From an uncultured bacterium (GTDB lineage Bacteria; CSSED10-310; CALFER01), in contig CALFER010000039.1 in assembly GCA_937951895.1 (NCBI GenBank), positions 1 to 45,324 of the forward strand: DNA of 45,324 nt, written 5' to 3'. The translations under genes and the position numbers were made by a program. The notes below the pieces were generated by a model. That model was given only the letters and a program-made list of their open reading frames with translations. It was not told the DNA's origin and made no database searches. Shown in pieces: positions 25,581 through 35,216 of this stretch (the stretch's first letter is position 1; every line of letters starts with the position of its first letter).

Positions 25581-26978
25581 GTGTTCAGGATGATCGGCAT
25601 TCTGCTTGTCTTCATCGTCCCACTCGCTCAGGCGGCCGCGCCGCTGCGCGTATACATCGAACCGATGCGACTCGAGGGTAAAGCCGCGGAGGAGCGCATT
25701 TCCGAACCCGCCCGGACCGCGTACGACGCTTTCCGGGACGCGCTCGGAAATCGCCCCGGCGTGACGCTCGCCGATCGCGTGGAATGGGATGCGGGGCGTA
25801 CGCGTTCGAGCGACCCGGCTCAGATCATGAAGGATCTCGGAATCGCCCTCATGCTGCGATTCGAATACGATGCGGAGCGTCTCGACGGGGCCAGAAATGC
25901 CATTCGAATCGACGTGTTCGGCCCATCCTCTTCCTCGGCGATCGGTTCGCGCCCGTTCAGACTCGAAAAGAAACTCGATCCGGCACTCATCGAAACACTG
26001 ATCGACACCGTTCTGGCCTTGCGATTCCAGAAAATTCTCACACCGAAATATGCGGTCGAATCCGGCGAACGCGAGCAGCGGGATATCTCGGTCAGCGACT
26101 CCGGCGTGGCCTGGATTCAGCGCGAATCAGACCGGGAATGGCAGATCTGTTTTATGAAGGATATCGGGAGCCGGCCGGCCGCGGTCGGCAAACCCTATCC
26201 CAAACCCGTCCAGTTCGCTCTCGGGAACCGATATCTGGCGGTCATCGAGGCTGGTCATATCATCGCAGCCTATTCGACAGACACGCTCGCCAGGAAAGTG
26301 ATCTCGGATACCCCGGCTCGAAAATCCGACGTGACGACCAGCGAGGACCGATTTGTCTGGATCGAACCGAATCCGAAAGCGGCGAACGTTGTCGTCGCCC
26401 AGATCGGCAAGGGCAGCCCGACCGCGCTCGATCCCTCCTCCCGAAACCAGCAGCAACCGTTCCTCAAAGGCGATCTCCTCACCTGGAGTGATGCGCGGGA
26501 CGGTTCCTGGGACATTTATGTTCACGATTTTTCCACGGGTGAGACGACCGCGGTCGCGACGGGCCCCGAGTCCCAGTATCTTCCTGCCGTGTCGGGCAAT
26601 TACGTCGTGTATCAGAGCAAGGGCAAGGGAAATCTCGCGGTGAATCTCTATAACAGCCGCACCCGGAGCACGACGAAGGTGGTTGAGAGCAGCGAGCCGA
26701 TCGGCAGACCGAGCATTTACGGGACGACGATCGTCTACCAGAAACTCAATACCCTGGACCTGCGACCACGGGGAAAGGGCCGCGCGAAGACGTTCGATAT
26801 CGCCGTATACGATTTGATGACTAAAAAGGAACACATCCTGGCCGGCGATTGGTTTGATCAGCAGAATCCGGTCATCGGCGCGACGCATGTCTTCTGGGAA
26901 CACGCGACATTCAAGATGGAATCGCGCTCGCCCATCGACACGGTCATCGGATGCATGCCGTACCCGTTTCCCGAGTGA
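25581..26978 (+). CDS. Secreted TolB-like beta-propeller protein
   Basis: A 465-residue exported protein. GTG 25581 is 8 nt after AAGGAGG (25566-25572) and is followed by a signal peptide (MFRMIGILLVFIVPLAQAAA). Residues about 25-155 look like a TolB-N-like mixed domain. From about 165 on, six or so propeller blades appear with repeated W/Y-rich strands (DISVSDSGVAWIQRESDREWQICF, LLTWSDARDGSWDIYVHD, VSGNYVVYQSKG, GTTIVYQKLN). TolB-like propellers bind protein partners in the periplasm. It is not in a Tol-Pal operon, so the resemblance is structural only. Confidence 0.75.
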   Translation: MFRMIGILLVFIVPLAQAAAPLRVYIEPMRLEGKAAEERISEPARTAYDAFRDALGNRPGVTLADRVEWDAGRTRSSDPAQIMKDLGIALMLRFEYDAERLDGARNAIRIDVFGPSSSSAIGSRPFRLEKKLDPALIETLIDTVLALRFQKILTPKYAVESGEREQRDISVSDSGVAWIQRESDREWQICFMKDIGSRPAAVGKPYPKPVQFALGNRYLAVIEAGHIIAAYSTDTLARKVISDTPARKSDVTTSEDRFVWIEPNPKAANVVVAQIGKGSPTALDPSSRNQQQPFLKGDLLTWSDARDGSWDIYVHDFSTGETTAVATGPESQYLPAVSGNYVVYQSKGKGNLAVNLYNSRTRSTTKVVESSEPIGRPSIYGTTIVYQKLNTLDLRPRGKGRAKTFDIAVYDLMTKKEHILAGDWFDQQNPVIGATHVFWEHATFKMESRSPIDTVIGCMPYPFPE

Positions 26979-27003
26979 GACCGGCTGTGGCGTTTTTCTC
27001 ACA

Positions 27004-27032
27004 TTGATTTCTCGTCATGAAGTGATTATTGT
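27004..27032 (+). promoter_or_regulatory. Promoter of the hybrid sensor kinase
   Basis: TTGATT (27004-27009) and TATTGT (27027-27032) with 17-bp spacing; predicted start near 27039, about 30 nt before ATG 27070. Confidence 0.4.
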
Positions 27033-27069
27033 TCTCCTCCGGGGTGAGGGGAGAGCAAGGATGCGATGA

Positions 27070-30051
27070 ATGATGAAGCGTGACTGGGATACCCGCTGGA
27101 GGATTCTGAGCACACTGCCCGAGTCGATGCTCGAACGGATCGTATCGGGCGATGCATCGATCTGCCGGGATCAATTCGTAACGGTTGCCCGGGATGAACT
27201 CGGATCGGTGATCGAGCAGCACGAACCGTTTTTTTCGATCGTCTGGTTGCATCGGATCGACGGGGGGACGGATCCGGCCGGTGTCATCGCATCGATCCGG
27301 CAGTCGTCCGAGATCATGAATGCGAGTGTGCCGATCGTGGTGATTGACACGGCGCCTGAGGAGTCCGGTGCGTTGGGACTCGAGTGCAGCCGGATGGGCG
27401 CGGTCCTGTTGCGATTTGCTGAAACGGATGCCGAGATCAGCGAACTGCTGGTCATCACGTCTGCGCTCGTCCGGCATCGCTCCGGCAACATCGGATTGAC
27501 GCCGTATCTGAAGGATCTGCATGTCCGTCTGATGTATCAGGCAGCAACGAACGAATGCACGCGGCTGTTTATCGGAGCGGGAGACCCCACGGAAGCGCTC
27601 CGGTCGATTCTCGTGCAGATCCGGATTGCGACCCGGTCCTCAAGTGTTTACGTGTTTGAAAACTATTGCGACATTGTGAAGGGGCCGTGTGCGCGGTTGT
27701 TTTTTGTCGACACGGATCCCCGCTTTGCGGATTCGGCGGATCAGCGGAAGATGCTGGAGATCCAGTACAGTGCGATTCCGTCGGAGCTTGCGGATTTATT
27801 GTCTTCCGGGAGAACCATCGCGCGATCCGTCATGCATGGAGCGATTGCCGTGGAGTGCCCGTTTCTGGGCAACCGGCCGATCGGATCCTGTCTGTTCGTG
27901 CCACTTTTCGTCGGCAAAGTGTTTTGGGGGTTTGCGGGGTTCGAGCGTCCGCTGCCTTCCGAGGAATGGACCGTGATCGATACCGAGTCGATCGGGACGC
28001 TTCTGTCCGTCTACGTCGCCATGCTCGAACGCATGTTGCTCGATCGACTGGCAGCCATGCAGCGCAACCTTGCGATCGATCTGAGCGCGGCGACGGACAT
28101 CGACACCGCGTTGAAACTCAGCCTGAAGGCCGCCCGGCTTTCGGTCGGTTTTGAAAGCGGTGGCATCTATCTGGTTGATCATACCTCCCGTGACATCACG
28201 TTGAAGCACGCCGAAGGAATCAGTGAATCGTTCCTGGCACAGGTGTCGAGATATGGCTTTGATTCGTTCGAGGGCGGGATCGTTCTGTCGGGTCGGAGCC
28301 GATATGCGAACATTGATTCGACAGGTCCTCAGAGCGACCTGATGCGCAGTGAAGGATTCATTTCGGTCGTCAATATCCCCATCCGGCATCTCGGCGATGT
28401 CATCGCCTGCCTGAATCTGGCCTCGAAAACCTATCTGCATGTTCCGGATTTTCTCAGGAAAGGACTCGAAGCGATCGCCTATCAGATTGGTGTCGCGCTG
28501 GCTCGGATTGCCGTTGAGGAGAAACTCAGGCAAAGCGATGCGCATCTTCGGTCGATCATGACGCATTCAAAGGATCTGATCCTCCTGTGTGATCGTGAGG
28601 GTCGATACCGGTTCGTCAGTGCGGCTTCCCGCACGATTCTCGGATGCGCCCCCGAACAGTTGATCGGAAAACCCCTCGCTTTCGTGCATCCGGACGACGC
28701 GATCGCCATGAAGAGGCATTTCGATGAGGCATTTGATCGCCCGAGCGGGGTTTCAGTCGAGTATCGTATCGTGCGCGAGTCCGGCGAATGCCGCTGGGTG
28801 TCGCAGTCCTGGGCGCCGCTCGCGTCTGCGGACAGTGAGCCGATGGTCGTGGGGATCATGCGCGATATCACGGATGCGAAGGAAGCCTACGAACAACTCC
28901 ATCAGAGCATGAAGATGGAGGCGATCGGTCGGCTGGCCGGCGGCGTGGCTCACGAATTCAACAACATGCTCACCGGTATTCTCGGATACGCCAGTCTGCT
29001 GAAAAACAAACCAAATCTCGACACATCCGTCATGAATGCCGTCAAGACCATCGAGAAAGCCGCCGAGCAGGCCGCACAACTCACACGCCAGTTGCTCGGA
29101 TTCGCCCGTAAAGGCAAATACCAGACGATCCCCGTGGATCTTCACGCATCGATCCAGGAGGTGCTGGCGCTCCTCCGCTGGACGATCTCGAAGGATATCA
29201 AGGTCATCGAGCGGTTGAATGCAAGGAACTGTGTCGTCATGGGCGACCCGACACAGATCCAGCAGGTGGTGTTGAATCTGGCGGTCAATGCCTGCGAATC
29301 CATGCGGCACGGGGGCACGATGCTGCTATCGACCGTCCAGGCGGTCGTCGAACCCACGCATCCCCGCACCTCCGAGGGACTCAAACCCGGCAATTACATC
29401 CTGCTCACCATCAGCGATACCGGCAGCGGTATCGAATCACACCATTTGCCGCACATCTTCGAGCCGTTTTTCACGACCAAGGAGCAGACATCCGGAACCG
29501 GGATGGGACTGGCGATGGTCTATGGCATCGTCAAGAATCATGCGGGTTGCATCTATGTGGACTCAAAAGTCGGCCATGGCACGACGTTTTCGGTGTTTTT
29601 TCCCCGGACCGGCGAATCGAGGGATCGGAAAGTCGAGGACGATTCGGGGGAGATCATCATGCAATCCGGCACGGTCATGCTGGTCGACGACGATCAGCTC
29701 ATCCGGGAAACCGCCGAATCGCTCCTCCAGACGCTCGGATTCAAAACCATCGTCTTCGCGGACGGGCAATCCGCCGTGAGTTATTTCCGGGATCATCACC
29801 GATCGGTGGACATTGTCATTCTGGACATGGTGATGCCCGAATTTACCGGGTTGGACTGTTTCCGGGAACTCAAGCGGATCAATCCGGGTGCCCATGTGCT
29901 GATTTCGACCGGATATTCTCTGGAGGGGAAAGCTGCGGAACTGCGTGCGGAAGGCGTCTGCGGGTTTATTCAGAAACCCTACACCCTCAAGCAGATCTCG
30001 GCCATCCTGGATCAATGTCTCAAGACGATCCGTCCGGAGCCGCCGTCATGA
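27070..30051 (+). CDS. Hybrid histidine kinase with two GAF, PAS and receiver domains
   Basis: A 993-residue cytoplasmic hybrid kinase with no transmembrane segment. Order: an N-terminal region (1-145) resembling a degenerate receiver (VPIVVIDTA and a beta-alpha pattern without the Asp pocket), a GAF-like domain (about 165-320), a second GAF (about 330-480), a PAS with PAC (about 490-615; FVHPDDAIAMKRHF), HisKA with H628 (GGVAHEFNNM), HATPase (NLAVNACESM, DTGSGI, GTGMGLAMVYGI), and a C-terminal receiver (about 868-985) with phosphoacceptor D919. It starts at ATG 27070, 8 nt after AAGGA. It probably relays phosphate within itself and to a partner; the next two genes are a kinase-regulator pair, so crosstalk is possible. 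Confidence 0.92.
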   Translation: MMKRDWDTRWRILSTLPESMLERIVSGDASICRDQFVTVARDELGSVIEQHEPFFSIVWLHRIDGGTDPAGVIASIRQSSEIMNASVPIVVIDTAPEESGALGLECSRMGAVLLRFAETDAEISELLVITSALVRHRSGNIGLTPYLKDLHVRLMYQAATNECTRLFIGAGDPTEALRSILVQIRIATRSSSVYVFENYCDIVKGPCARLFFVDTDPRFADSADQRKMLEIQYSAIPSELADLLSSGRTIARSVMHGAIAVECPFLGNRPIGSCLFVPLFVGKVFWGFAGFERPLPSEEWTVIDTESIGTLLSVYVAMLERMLLDRLAAMQRNLAIDLSAATDIDTALKLSLKAARLSVGFESGGIYLVDHTSRDITLKHAEGISESFLAQVSRYGFDSFEGGIVLSGRSRYANIDSTGPQSDLMRSEGFISVVNIPIRHLGDVIACLNLASKTYLHVPDFLRKGLEAIAYQIGVALARIAVEEKLRQSDAHLRSIMTHSKDLILLCDREGRYRFVSAASRTILGCAPEQLIGKPLAFVHPDDAIAMKRHFDEAFDRPSGVSVEYRIVRESGECRWVSQSWAPLASADSEPMVVGIMRDITDAKEAYEQLHQSMKMEAIGRLAGGVAHEFNNMLTGILGYASLLKNKPNLDTSVMNAVKTIEKAAEQAAQLTRQLLGFARKGKYQTIPVDLHASIQEVLALLRWTISKDIKVIERLNARNCVVMGDPTQIQQVVLNLAVNACESMRHGGTMLLSTVQAVVEPTHPRTSEGLKPGNYILLTISDTGSGIESHHLPHIFEPFFTTKEQTSGTGMGLAMVYGIVKNHAGCIYVDSKVGHGTTFSVFFPRTGESRDRKVEDDSGEIIMQSGTVMLVDDDQLIRETAESLLQTLGFKTIVFADGQSAVSYFRDHHRSVDIVILDMVMPEFTGLDCFRELKRINPGAHVLISTGYSLEGKAAELRAEGVCGFIQKPYTLKQISAILDQCLKTIRPEPPS

Positions 30052-30080
30052 CATGCCCGGTTCGGGATCTCCGGAACTGA

Positions 30081-31259
30081 ATGCCGCGCGGACCGATCGG
30101 CAGACCGCGTCATTCGCGTGTGGTGTACGATTTACGCGAGCGCGTCAAGGAGTTGACGGCGATCATCCGCACATCGAGGCTCCTTCAGGACTCGACTCGG
30201 CCTGTTGCCGATGTGATCAACGAAATTGCCCTGATGTTGCCGCAGGGCTGGCAGTACCCCGAGGTCACCGCGGTGCGGATCGTGGTGGGGGATGACAGCT
30301 ATTCGTCGCTGAACTTTACTCCGACCGCATGGCGGCAACGGGCGGCCATCGTGACGTCCGGCGGCGAATGCGGCTGGATCGAGGTCTATTATCTCGAGCC
30401 GCGACCCCAGGAATCCGAAGGCCCTTTCATGATCGAAGAGCGGGATCTCCTCAACGTGGTGGCCGAGATGCTCGGATCCTATGTCGAACGCCGCCGGACC
30501 GACGAAGCGCTCAAAATGGCCCACGACGATCTCGAAGCGCGCGTCGAGGACCGGACCAGACGGATCCGCGAGTATCAGGACCAGCTCAGAACACTCACCA
30601 TGCAGCTTTCGTCGATTGAAGAGCGCGAGCGGCGGAGGATTGCGGTGGAACTGCACGATCAGATCGGACAGTCTCTTGCGGTCATCAAAATCAGACTCGG
30701 AGCGCTGGCCATGCAGACCGAGACCCCTGAGATCGCTCTGGAACTCAATGCGATTCGCGAGCTGACGGAGGACGCGATCCGCTTTACACGCTCGCTGATG
30801 ACCGAACTCAGTCCGCCTGCGCTGTATGAGCTGAGTTGTGCGGCGGCGATCGAGTGGCTCGCGGATCAGGTGCGTGAAAAGTACGGGCTGGTGATCGGGC
30901 TGAGCGACGACGGACGCAGCAAGAATCTCGGGGATGATACCCGTGCGGCCGTATTCAAGTCTGTGCGTGAACTGCTGATGAATGTCGTCAAGCATGCGCA
31001 TGCGCGAGATGTGCAGATTGACATGAACCGGGATGGCATGTCGGTGCGTGTTGAGGTTCGGGATGATGGGGTCGGGTTTGACCCCGAGGCTGCGATGGCA
31101 CTGTCCGGGAACGGCGGATTCGGGCTGCTCAGCATCCGCGAGCGGATGGGGCATGTCGACGGGTCGTTCCGGATCGATTCCACCCCCGGGCAGGGTACGC
31201 GGGCCGTACTGATCGCGCCGTTGATTGAAAGTCTGGAGGGTGCGGATCATGTCTCATGA
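30081..31259 (+). CDS. NarL-type sensor histidine kinase
   Basis: A 392-residue cytoplasmic kinase. The N-terminus (about 10-130) is GAF-like, followed by a helical coiled segment (135-185) and the HisKA_3 domain with H192 (RRIAVELHDQIGQSL), the type that pairs with LuxR-type regulators. The HATPase domain (about 285-385) has NVVKHAHA and DDGVGFDP and ends in GFGLLSIRERM. No membrane segment, so it senses an internal signal. The frame starts at ATG 30081, 29 nt after the hybrid kinase stop. The regulator gene overlaps its end by 11 nt, which makes the pair one unit. Confidence 0.93.
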   Translation: MPRGPIGRPRHSRVVYDLRERVKELTAIIRTSRLLQDSTRPVADVINEIALMLPQGWQYPEVTAVRIVVGDDSYSSLNFTPTAWRQRAAIVTSGGECGWIEVYYLEPRPQESEGPFMIEERDLLNVVAEMLGSYVERRRTDEALKMAHDDLEARVEDRTRRIREYQDQLRTLTMQLSSIEERERRRIAVELHDQIGQSLAVIKIRLGALAMQTETPEIALELNAIRELTEDAIRFTRSLMTELSPPALYELSCAAAIEWLADQVREKYGLVIGLSDDGRSKNLGDDTRAAVFKSVRELLMNVVKHAHARDVQIDMNRDGMSVRVEVRDDGVGFDPEAAMALSGNGGFGLLSIRERMGHVDGSFRIDSTPGQGTRAVLIAPLIESLEGADHVS

Positions 31260-31902
31260 GATTACGATATTGCTGGCCGACGATCATCGCATCGTGCGGC
31301 AGGGGTTGAAACTGCTGATCGAAAAGCAGAAAGGCATGCGGGTGATCGCCGAAGCGGAGGATGGAGCGCAGGCGGTGAAGGCGGTCGATGAGATCCTTCC
31401 GGATATCGTGATCATGGATGTGTCCATGCCGGTGCTCAACGGGATCGAGGCGACCCGCAGGATTCGTGACAACCACCCTCAGATACGGGTGATCGCGTTA
31501 TCGATGCATTCCGACCGGCGGTTTGTGATCGAGACGCTCAAGGCGGGGGCGAGGGGGTATTTGCTGAAGGATTGCGCGTTCGAGGAGATGGCCGGAGCGA
31601 TCCGGGCGGTCATGGACGACAAGACGTATCTCAGTGCGGAAATCACCGATCTGGTGGTCAGAGATTACGTCGCGCAGCTCGCGCAGAACGACCGGTCGGC
31701 ATTTGCGGTGCTGACGGCGCGCGAACGCGAAGTTCTGCAGTTGCTTGCCGAGGGACGGTCGACGAAGGATGTCGCGTTTTTACTCGGAGTCAGCGTCAAG
31801 ACGATCGAGACTTACCGGCAGCAACTCATGGAGAAACTCGGGTTACACAGCATCGCCGAACTGACGAAGTATGCGATCCGTGAGGGGTTGACGCAGCTCT
31901 AG
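31249..31902 (+). CDS. NarL/FixJ-type response regulator
   Basis: A 217-residue regulator with an N-terminal receiver (acidic pocket D11, D12; phosphoacceptor D57 in IVIMDVSMP; then a conserved Lys in LLKD) and a C-terminal LuxR-type helix-turn-helix (LTAREREVLQLLAEGRSTKDVAFLLGVSVKTIETYRQQLMEKL). GGAGG (31235-31239) precedes ATG 31249. It should be phosphorylated by the kinase upstream and bind DNA as a dimer. Target genes cannot be read from the sequence. A hairpin with T-run at 32092-32120 ends the cluster. Confidence 0.95.
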   Translation: MSHEITILLADDHRIVRQGLKLLIEKQKGMRVIAEAEDGAQAVKAVDEILPDIVIMDVSMPVLNGIEATRRIRDNHPQIRVIALSMHSDRRFVIETLKAGARGYLLKDCAFEEMAGAIRAVMDDKTYLSAEITDLVVRDYVAQLAQNDRSAFAVLTAREREVLQLLAEGRSTKDVAFLLGVSVKTIETYRQQLMEKLGLHSIAELTKYAIREGLTQL

Positions 31903-32091
31903 GGATTATCGAAGCGGGTTCTCGGGGATTCCCTGATTGTTTTCGGTTCGCGGAATCGCCGAAACTGTTCTCACTGAATCATGCTCAGGTGTGGTTCAGA
32001 CTGACCGAAGCCGAACTGCAGGCGGAGCGAAGGATAGAGCGCAGAAGCAAAGACCCTTGATTTGCTGGAATTGGGACCGGCAGATCGCACG

Positions 32092-32120
32092 AAAGAGGCG
32101 TTGGAAACGACGCCTTTTTC
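32092..32120. terminator. Rho-independent terminator between convergent genes
   Basis: AGGCGT (32096-32101) and ACGCCT (32110-32115) form a stem with an 8-nt loop, and TTTTT follows on the plus strand. With one mismatch the stem extends to GAAAGAGGCGT. It ends the signalling cluster on the plus strand and touches the end of rnhC (stop at 32119) on the minus strand. The 31903-32091 stretch before it shows no gene. Confidence 0.75.
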
Positions 32121-33114
32121 ATTTGAGTCCGATTACACGCTGCGTATTCTTGAAATGCAGTTTGACCGCGCGTGCCAGCCCTTCCTCGCCGTGACGCCGG
32201 AAAATGGCACGAGCCGCCTCATCCGCCGATTCGCCGGATCCGGACACCAGATCGATATCGAGTGTTTTGGAAAGTTGTTCGAGGGTGTGGAGGTAATGGG
32301 CTCGCGCGAGAATCGAGGCGGCGGCGACCGCGGAGTTATCTTCGGCACGGGGCCTCGCGATCAGCGGGCAATCTGTCCGGATATAGCGGCGGATCATGCT
32401 TTCCGCGGCAAACCGGTCCAGAATGACCGCTTCGGGTTTCCGATTCAAGAGCGAACCGATTGATTTGCCGTGAGCCCATGCGAGCAGCGCATTGAGGGAT
32501 TTGCCTTCGGCCGAGAAATCGGAATAGAGGCGGTTATACGTTTCAGGTGGCAGTGCTGTCAGGGCGATGTGGGTACGGTATGTGAGAAACAGCCGTCGCG
32601 CGATCGCCCGGCATTCCTCGTTCCGGATCATCTTCGAGTCTCGGACGCCCATCCCGCGGATCTCGGGGAGCATCTCGCGGGTGATGAAGAAAGCGGCGGT
32701 GACCAGCGGGCCCATGAAGTCCCCCTTCCCGGCCTCGTCGGCACCGATCCATGACGCGAATCGGGACTCCTCACCCCGGACGGTTTCGGTATGAGCGGAG
32801 GGGGGGGCGAGCAGGATGCCGCGGACTCGGTCGGAGATCGTTTCAGGAATATTGGGGGGGATCACGACCGAAAACCCGCGCTTCTGCGAATAGTAGATCG
32901 ATGCGGACAGCGATTTGCCGGTGTGTTCCAGAGTGAGTTTCGAGCCGTAGGCGATCGGCGTGGCGTCGATGAACTGGAATCCGGCGGACTGGAGAGCATC
33001 GAGTGTCTCGAAGAGCCTCCGGTTGATCTCGGGGACATCGGAATAGATGCCTTCGGCGGCCAGGCGCGATTCCGGCGTATCGGCAGCGGAAAATTCTGGA
33101 GATGCGTCAGTCAT
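32119..33114 (-). CDS. rnhC: Ribonuclease HIII
   Basis: A 331-residue RNase HIII. The N-terminal TBP-like substrate-binding domain spans roughly 20-105. The catalytic domain starts at IGADEAGKGD (D126 and E127), the active-site signature that distinguishes RNase HII/HIII from RNase HI, followed by MGVRDSK and a C-terminal acidic position. It removes RNA from RNA-DNA hybrids, including primers and R-loops. RNase HIII is known from Firmicutes, Chlamydiae, Thermotoga and some others, so its presence is informative for lineage. AGGAGG is 12 nt upstream of ATG 33114, rather far. Confidence 0.93.
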   Translation of the reverse strand: MTDASPEFSAADTPESRLAAEGIYSDVPEINRRLFETLDALQSAGFQFIDATPIAYGSKLTLEHTGKSLSASIYYSQKRGFSVVIPPNIPETISDRVRGILLAPPSAHTETVRGEESRFASWIGADEAGKGDFMGPLVTAAFFITREMLPEIRGMGVRDSKMIRNEECRAIARRLFLTYRTHIALTALPPETYNRLYSDFSAEGKSLNALLAWAHGKSIGSLLNRKPEAVILDRFAAESMIRRYIRTDCPLIARPRAEDNSAVAAASILARAHYLHTLEQLSKTLDIDLVSGSGESADEAARAIFRRHGEEGLARAVKLHFKNTQRVIGLK

Positions 33115-33192
33115 GGTCTGCGGGAACCTCCTGTTCGGGACAACGAATCGACTCGGGGAACGATAACATGAAAAGGGATGGGGGTCACCTGC

Positions 33193-33222
33193 TTGAAGAC
33201 GGGTCTCGGGATTCGGTATCTA
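33193..33222 (+). promoter_or_regulatory. Possible promoter of the metal ATPase
   Basis: TTGAAG (33193-33198) and TATCTA (33217-33222) with 18-bp spacing; predicted start near 33229, upstream of AAAGGAG and TTG 33260. No MerR or ArsR operator palindrome is evident. Confidence 0.4.
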
Positions 33223-33259
33223 AGGAGGGGGAACGGGTCAGGCCCGGAAAGGAGTTCGA

Positions 33260-35155
33260 TTGAAGCGCGACACCCCCTCGATCCGACAGCGGTTGAGACT
33301 GCTCGGGCAGTCTCAGACACTCCCCGTGATTCTCTCGGGCATTCTCATTTCTGCAGGCATTCTGACCGGATCGCCGATATGGTTCGTCGTCGCTGCGGTT
33401 GCAGGAATCCGGCACGTGCTGCCGCGCGCGTGGCGGGCCGGGGTCGACCTGCGTCCCGACATGAATCTGCTCATGATCATTGCGATCGGCGGTGCGTTGT
33501 TGCTCGGTGAGATCACCGAAGCGGCGACTGTCAGTTTTCTGTTCGCGCTGAGTCTGGTGGTCGAAAGCTGGAGTGTCGGCCGGGCGAGACACGCGATTGA
33601 TGTTCTGATGGAACTTGCTCCGGTCATCGCGCGGGTGAGGGGAGAAGACGGTGTCGATCGTGACGTGCCTGCGGAGGACGTTCCGATCGGCTCGAGGGTA
33701 ATCGTGCGGCCCGGTGACCGGATCCCTCTGGATGGCTTTGTAACTGCGGGGACCGGGGATGTGAATCAGGCGTCGATTACCGGCGAGAGTTTTCCGGTCA
33801 TCAAGCGGCCGGGGGACACGGTTTTTGCCGGCAGTATCAACGGATCGGCGGCGTTTGAAATCGAGACACACCGGGTGGCTGGCGACACGGTGCTTGCGTC
33901 GATGATCCGCCAGGTGGGTGAATCACGGATCCGGAAGGCACCGATCGAGCGCTGGGTGGACCGGTTTGCGCGTGTTTATACTCCTGTGGTGATGGCATTG
34001 AGCGCGATTGTGGCGGTAGCCGGACCGCTGCTGACCGGTGACGCGTGGTCGGAGTGGATCTATCGTGGCCTGGTGTTGCTCGTGATCGCCTGTCCGTGCG
34101 CACTGGTGATTTCGATCCCGGTGTGCATTGTTGCGGCGATTGCGAGCGCGGCACGGCACGGCGTTCTGATCAAGGGAGGCGGATATCTGGAGATCATGTC
34201 GCGGGTGGATACCGTCGTGTTCGACAAGACCGGGACGCTGACGGAGGGCCGGTTGCAGGTCGAGACCGTCCGGGTGGTGAGCGGTCGCAGCGAAACGGAT
34301 TTGGGACTGGTCGCCGGCGCGCTTGCGTCTCACAGCGCTCATCCCGTTTCGCGCGCTCTGGCTGAGAGGTTCCGTGAGCGGTTTCCGGTTGAAAGTTTTG
34401 TCGAAACAGCGGGTCGGGGTTCGCGAGGGATCCTTTCGGGACGGGATGTCTGGCTGGGTTCGCCGGCGTATCTCGAGGATCTCGGGTTCAGCCGGGATGG
34501 ATCCGGAGGTGCAGGCGCGGTGACACGCAACGAAGGACGCACGGTTGTGTATGTGGGGGATTCAGACGGTGTTCTGGGTGAGATTGTGTTGAGCGACCGG
34601 ATGCGGGAGGGGGCGCGCAGGGCTGTGGAGGGGCTTCTGGCGCTCGGAGTGGAGCGGATTGAGATGCTGACGGGGGATATCGGGGCGGTGGCGAATGGGG
34701 TGGCGGGGGGGGTGGGGATCGAGGATGTGCGGTCTGGGATGATGCCCGGGGAGAAGGTGGTGCGCATTGAAGCGCTCGTGGAGGCGGGACGGGTTGTGGC
34801 GATGGTGGGGGATGGCGTCAACGATGCGCCGGCCATGGCGCGGGCGTCGGTTTCGATCGCGATGGGGGCGTTGGGGAGTGATGCGGCGATTGAGGCGGCC
34901 GATGTGGCGTTGATGGACGACGATCTGGGACGGATTCCGTGGTTGATTGGGCTTTCGAGGAAGGCGTTGCGGATTGTGCATGAGAACATCGGGATTGCGT
35001 TGGGGGTGAAGGGGATTTTTGTGGTATTGGCGGCGGTGGGGTGGGTGAGTGTATGGGGAGCGGTTGTGGCGGACATGGGGTCATCGTTTCTGGTGATCGG
35101 GAATGCGTTACGGGTGATGGGAGGGTGGAGGAGGAGGCGTGGCAGGGAGGGGTGA
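33260..35155 (+). CDS. P1B-type heavy-metal-transporting ATPase
   Basis: A 631-residue cation ATPase of the CadA/ZntA/CopA superfamily. Motifs in order: ITGES (actuator), ACPCAL with C278-P-C280 (metal site in helix 6), DKTGT with phosphoacceptor D322, SAHPVSR (nucleotide binding) and GDGVND. The CPC motif fits Zn2+/Cd2+/Pb2+ or Cu+ pumps. It lacks an N-terminal HMA domain, so it is short for the family. The start is TTG 33260, preceded by AAAGGAG (33248-33254) 5 nt away. It should export a toxic metal from the cytoplasm. Its last 600 bp are unusually G-rich on the coding strand. Confidence 0.93.
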   Translation: MKRDTPSIRQRLRLLGQSQTLPVILSGILISAGILTGSPIWFVVAAVAGIRHVLPRAWRAGVDLRPDMNLLMIIAIGGALLLGEITEAATVSFLFALSLVVESWSVGRARHAIDVLMELAPVIARVRGEDGVDRDVPAEDVPIGSRVIVRPGDRIPLDGFVTAGTGDVNQASITGESFPVIKRPGDTVFAGSINGSAAFEIETHRVAGDTVLASMIRQVGESRIRKAPIERWVDRFARVYTPVVMALSAIVAVAGPLLTGDAWSEWIYRGLVLLVIACPCALVISIPVCIVAAIASAARHGVLIKGGGYLEIMSRVDTVVFDKTGTLTEGRLQVETVRVVSGRSETDLGLVAGALASHSAHPVSRALAERFRERFPVESFVETAGRGSRGILSGRDVWLGSPAYLEDLGFSRDGSGGAGAVTRNEGRTVVYVGDSDGVLGEIVLSDRMREGARRAVEGLLALGVERIEMLTGDIGAVANGVAGGVGIEDVRSGMMPGEKVVRIEALVEAGRVVAMVGDGVNDAPAMARASVSIAMGALGSDAAIEAADVALMDDDLGRIPWLIGLSRKALRIVHENIGIALGVKGIFVVLAAVGWVSVWGAVVADMGSSFLVIGNALRVMGGWRRRRGREG

Positions 35156-35187
35156 CGGGAGGGGCGAGGCAGAGGAGAAAAAAGGGC

Positions 35188-35216
35188 TTGACAAGGAGGG
35201 GAGTGGTGAGTAGGGT
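35188..35216 (+). promoter_or_regulatory. Promoter of the tRNA-Lys / tRNA-Glu pair
   Basis: TTGACA (35188-35193), a perfect -35 box, and TAGGGT (35211-35216) with 17-bp spacing. The segment between the -10 box and the expected start near 35223 is GC-rich (TAGGCGGC), the pattern of stringently controlled stable-RNA promoters. It lies between the ATPase stop and the tRNAs. Confidence 0.65.

Noticed and set aside
30132..31250. Long minus-strand frame opposite the NarL-type kinase
   Set aside because: The plus-strand frame has the complete kinase; the minus-strand frame lacks motifs and is a shadow.
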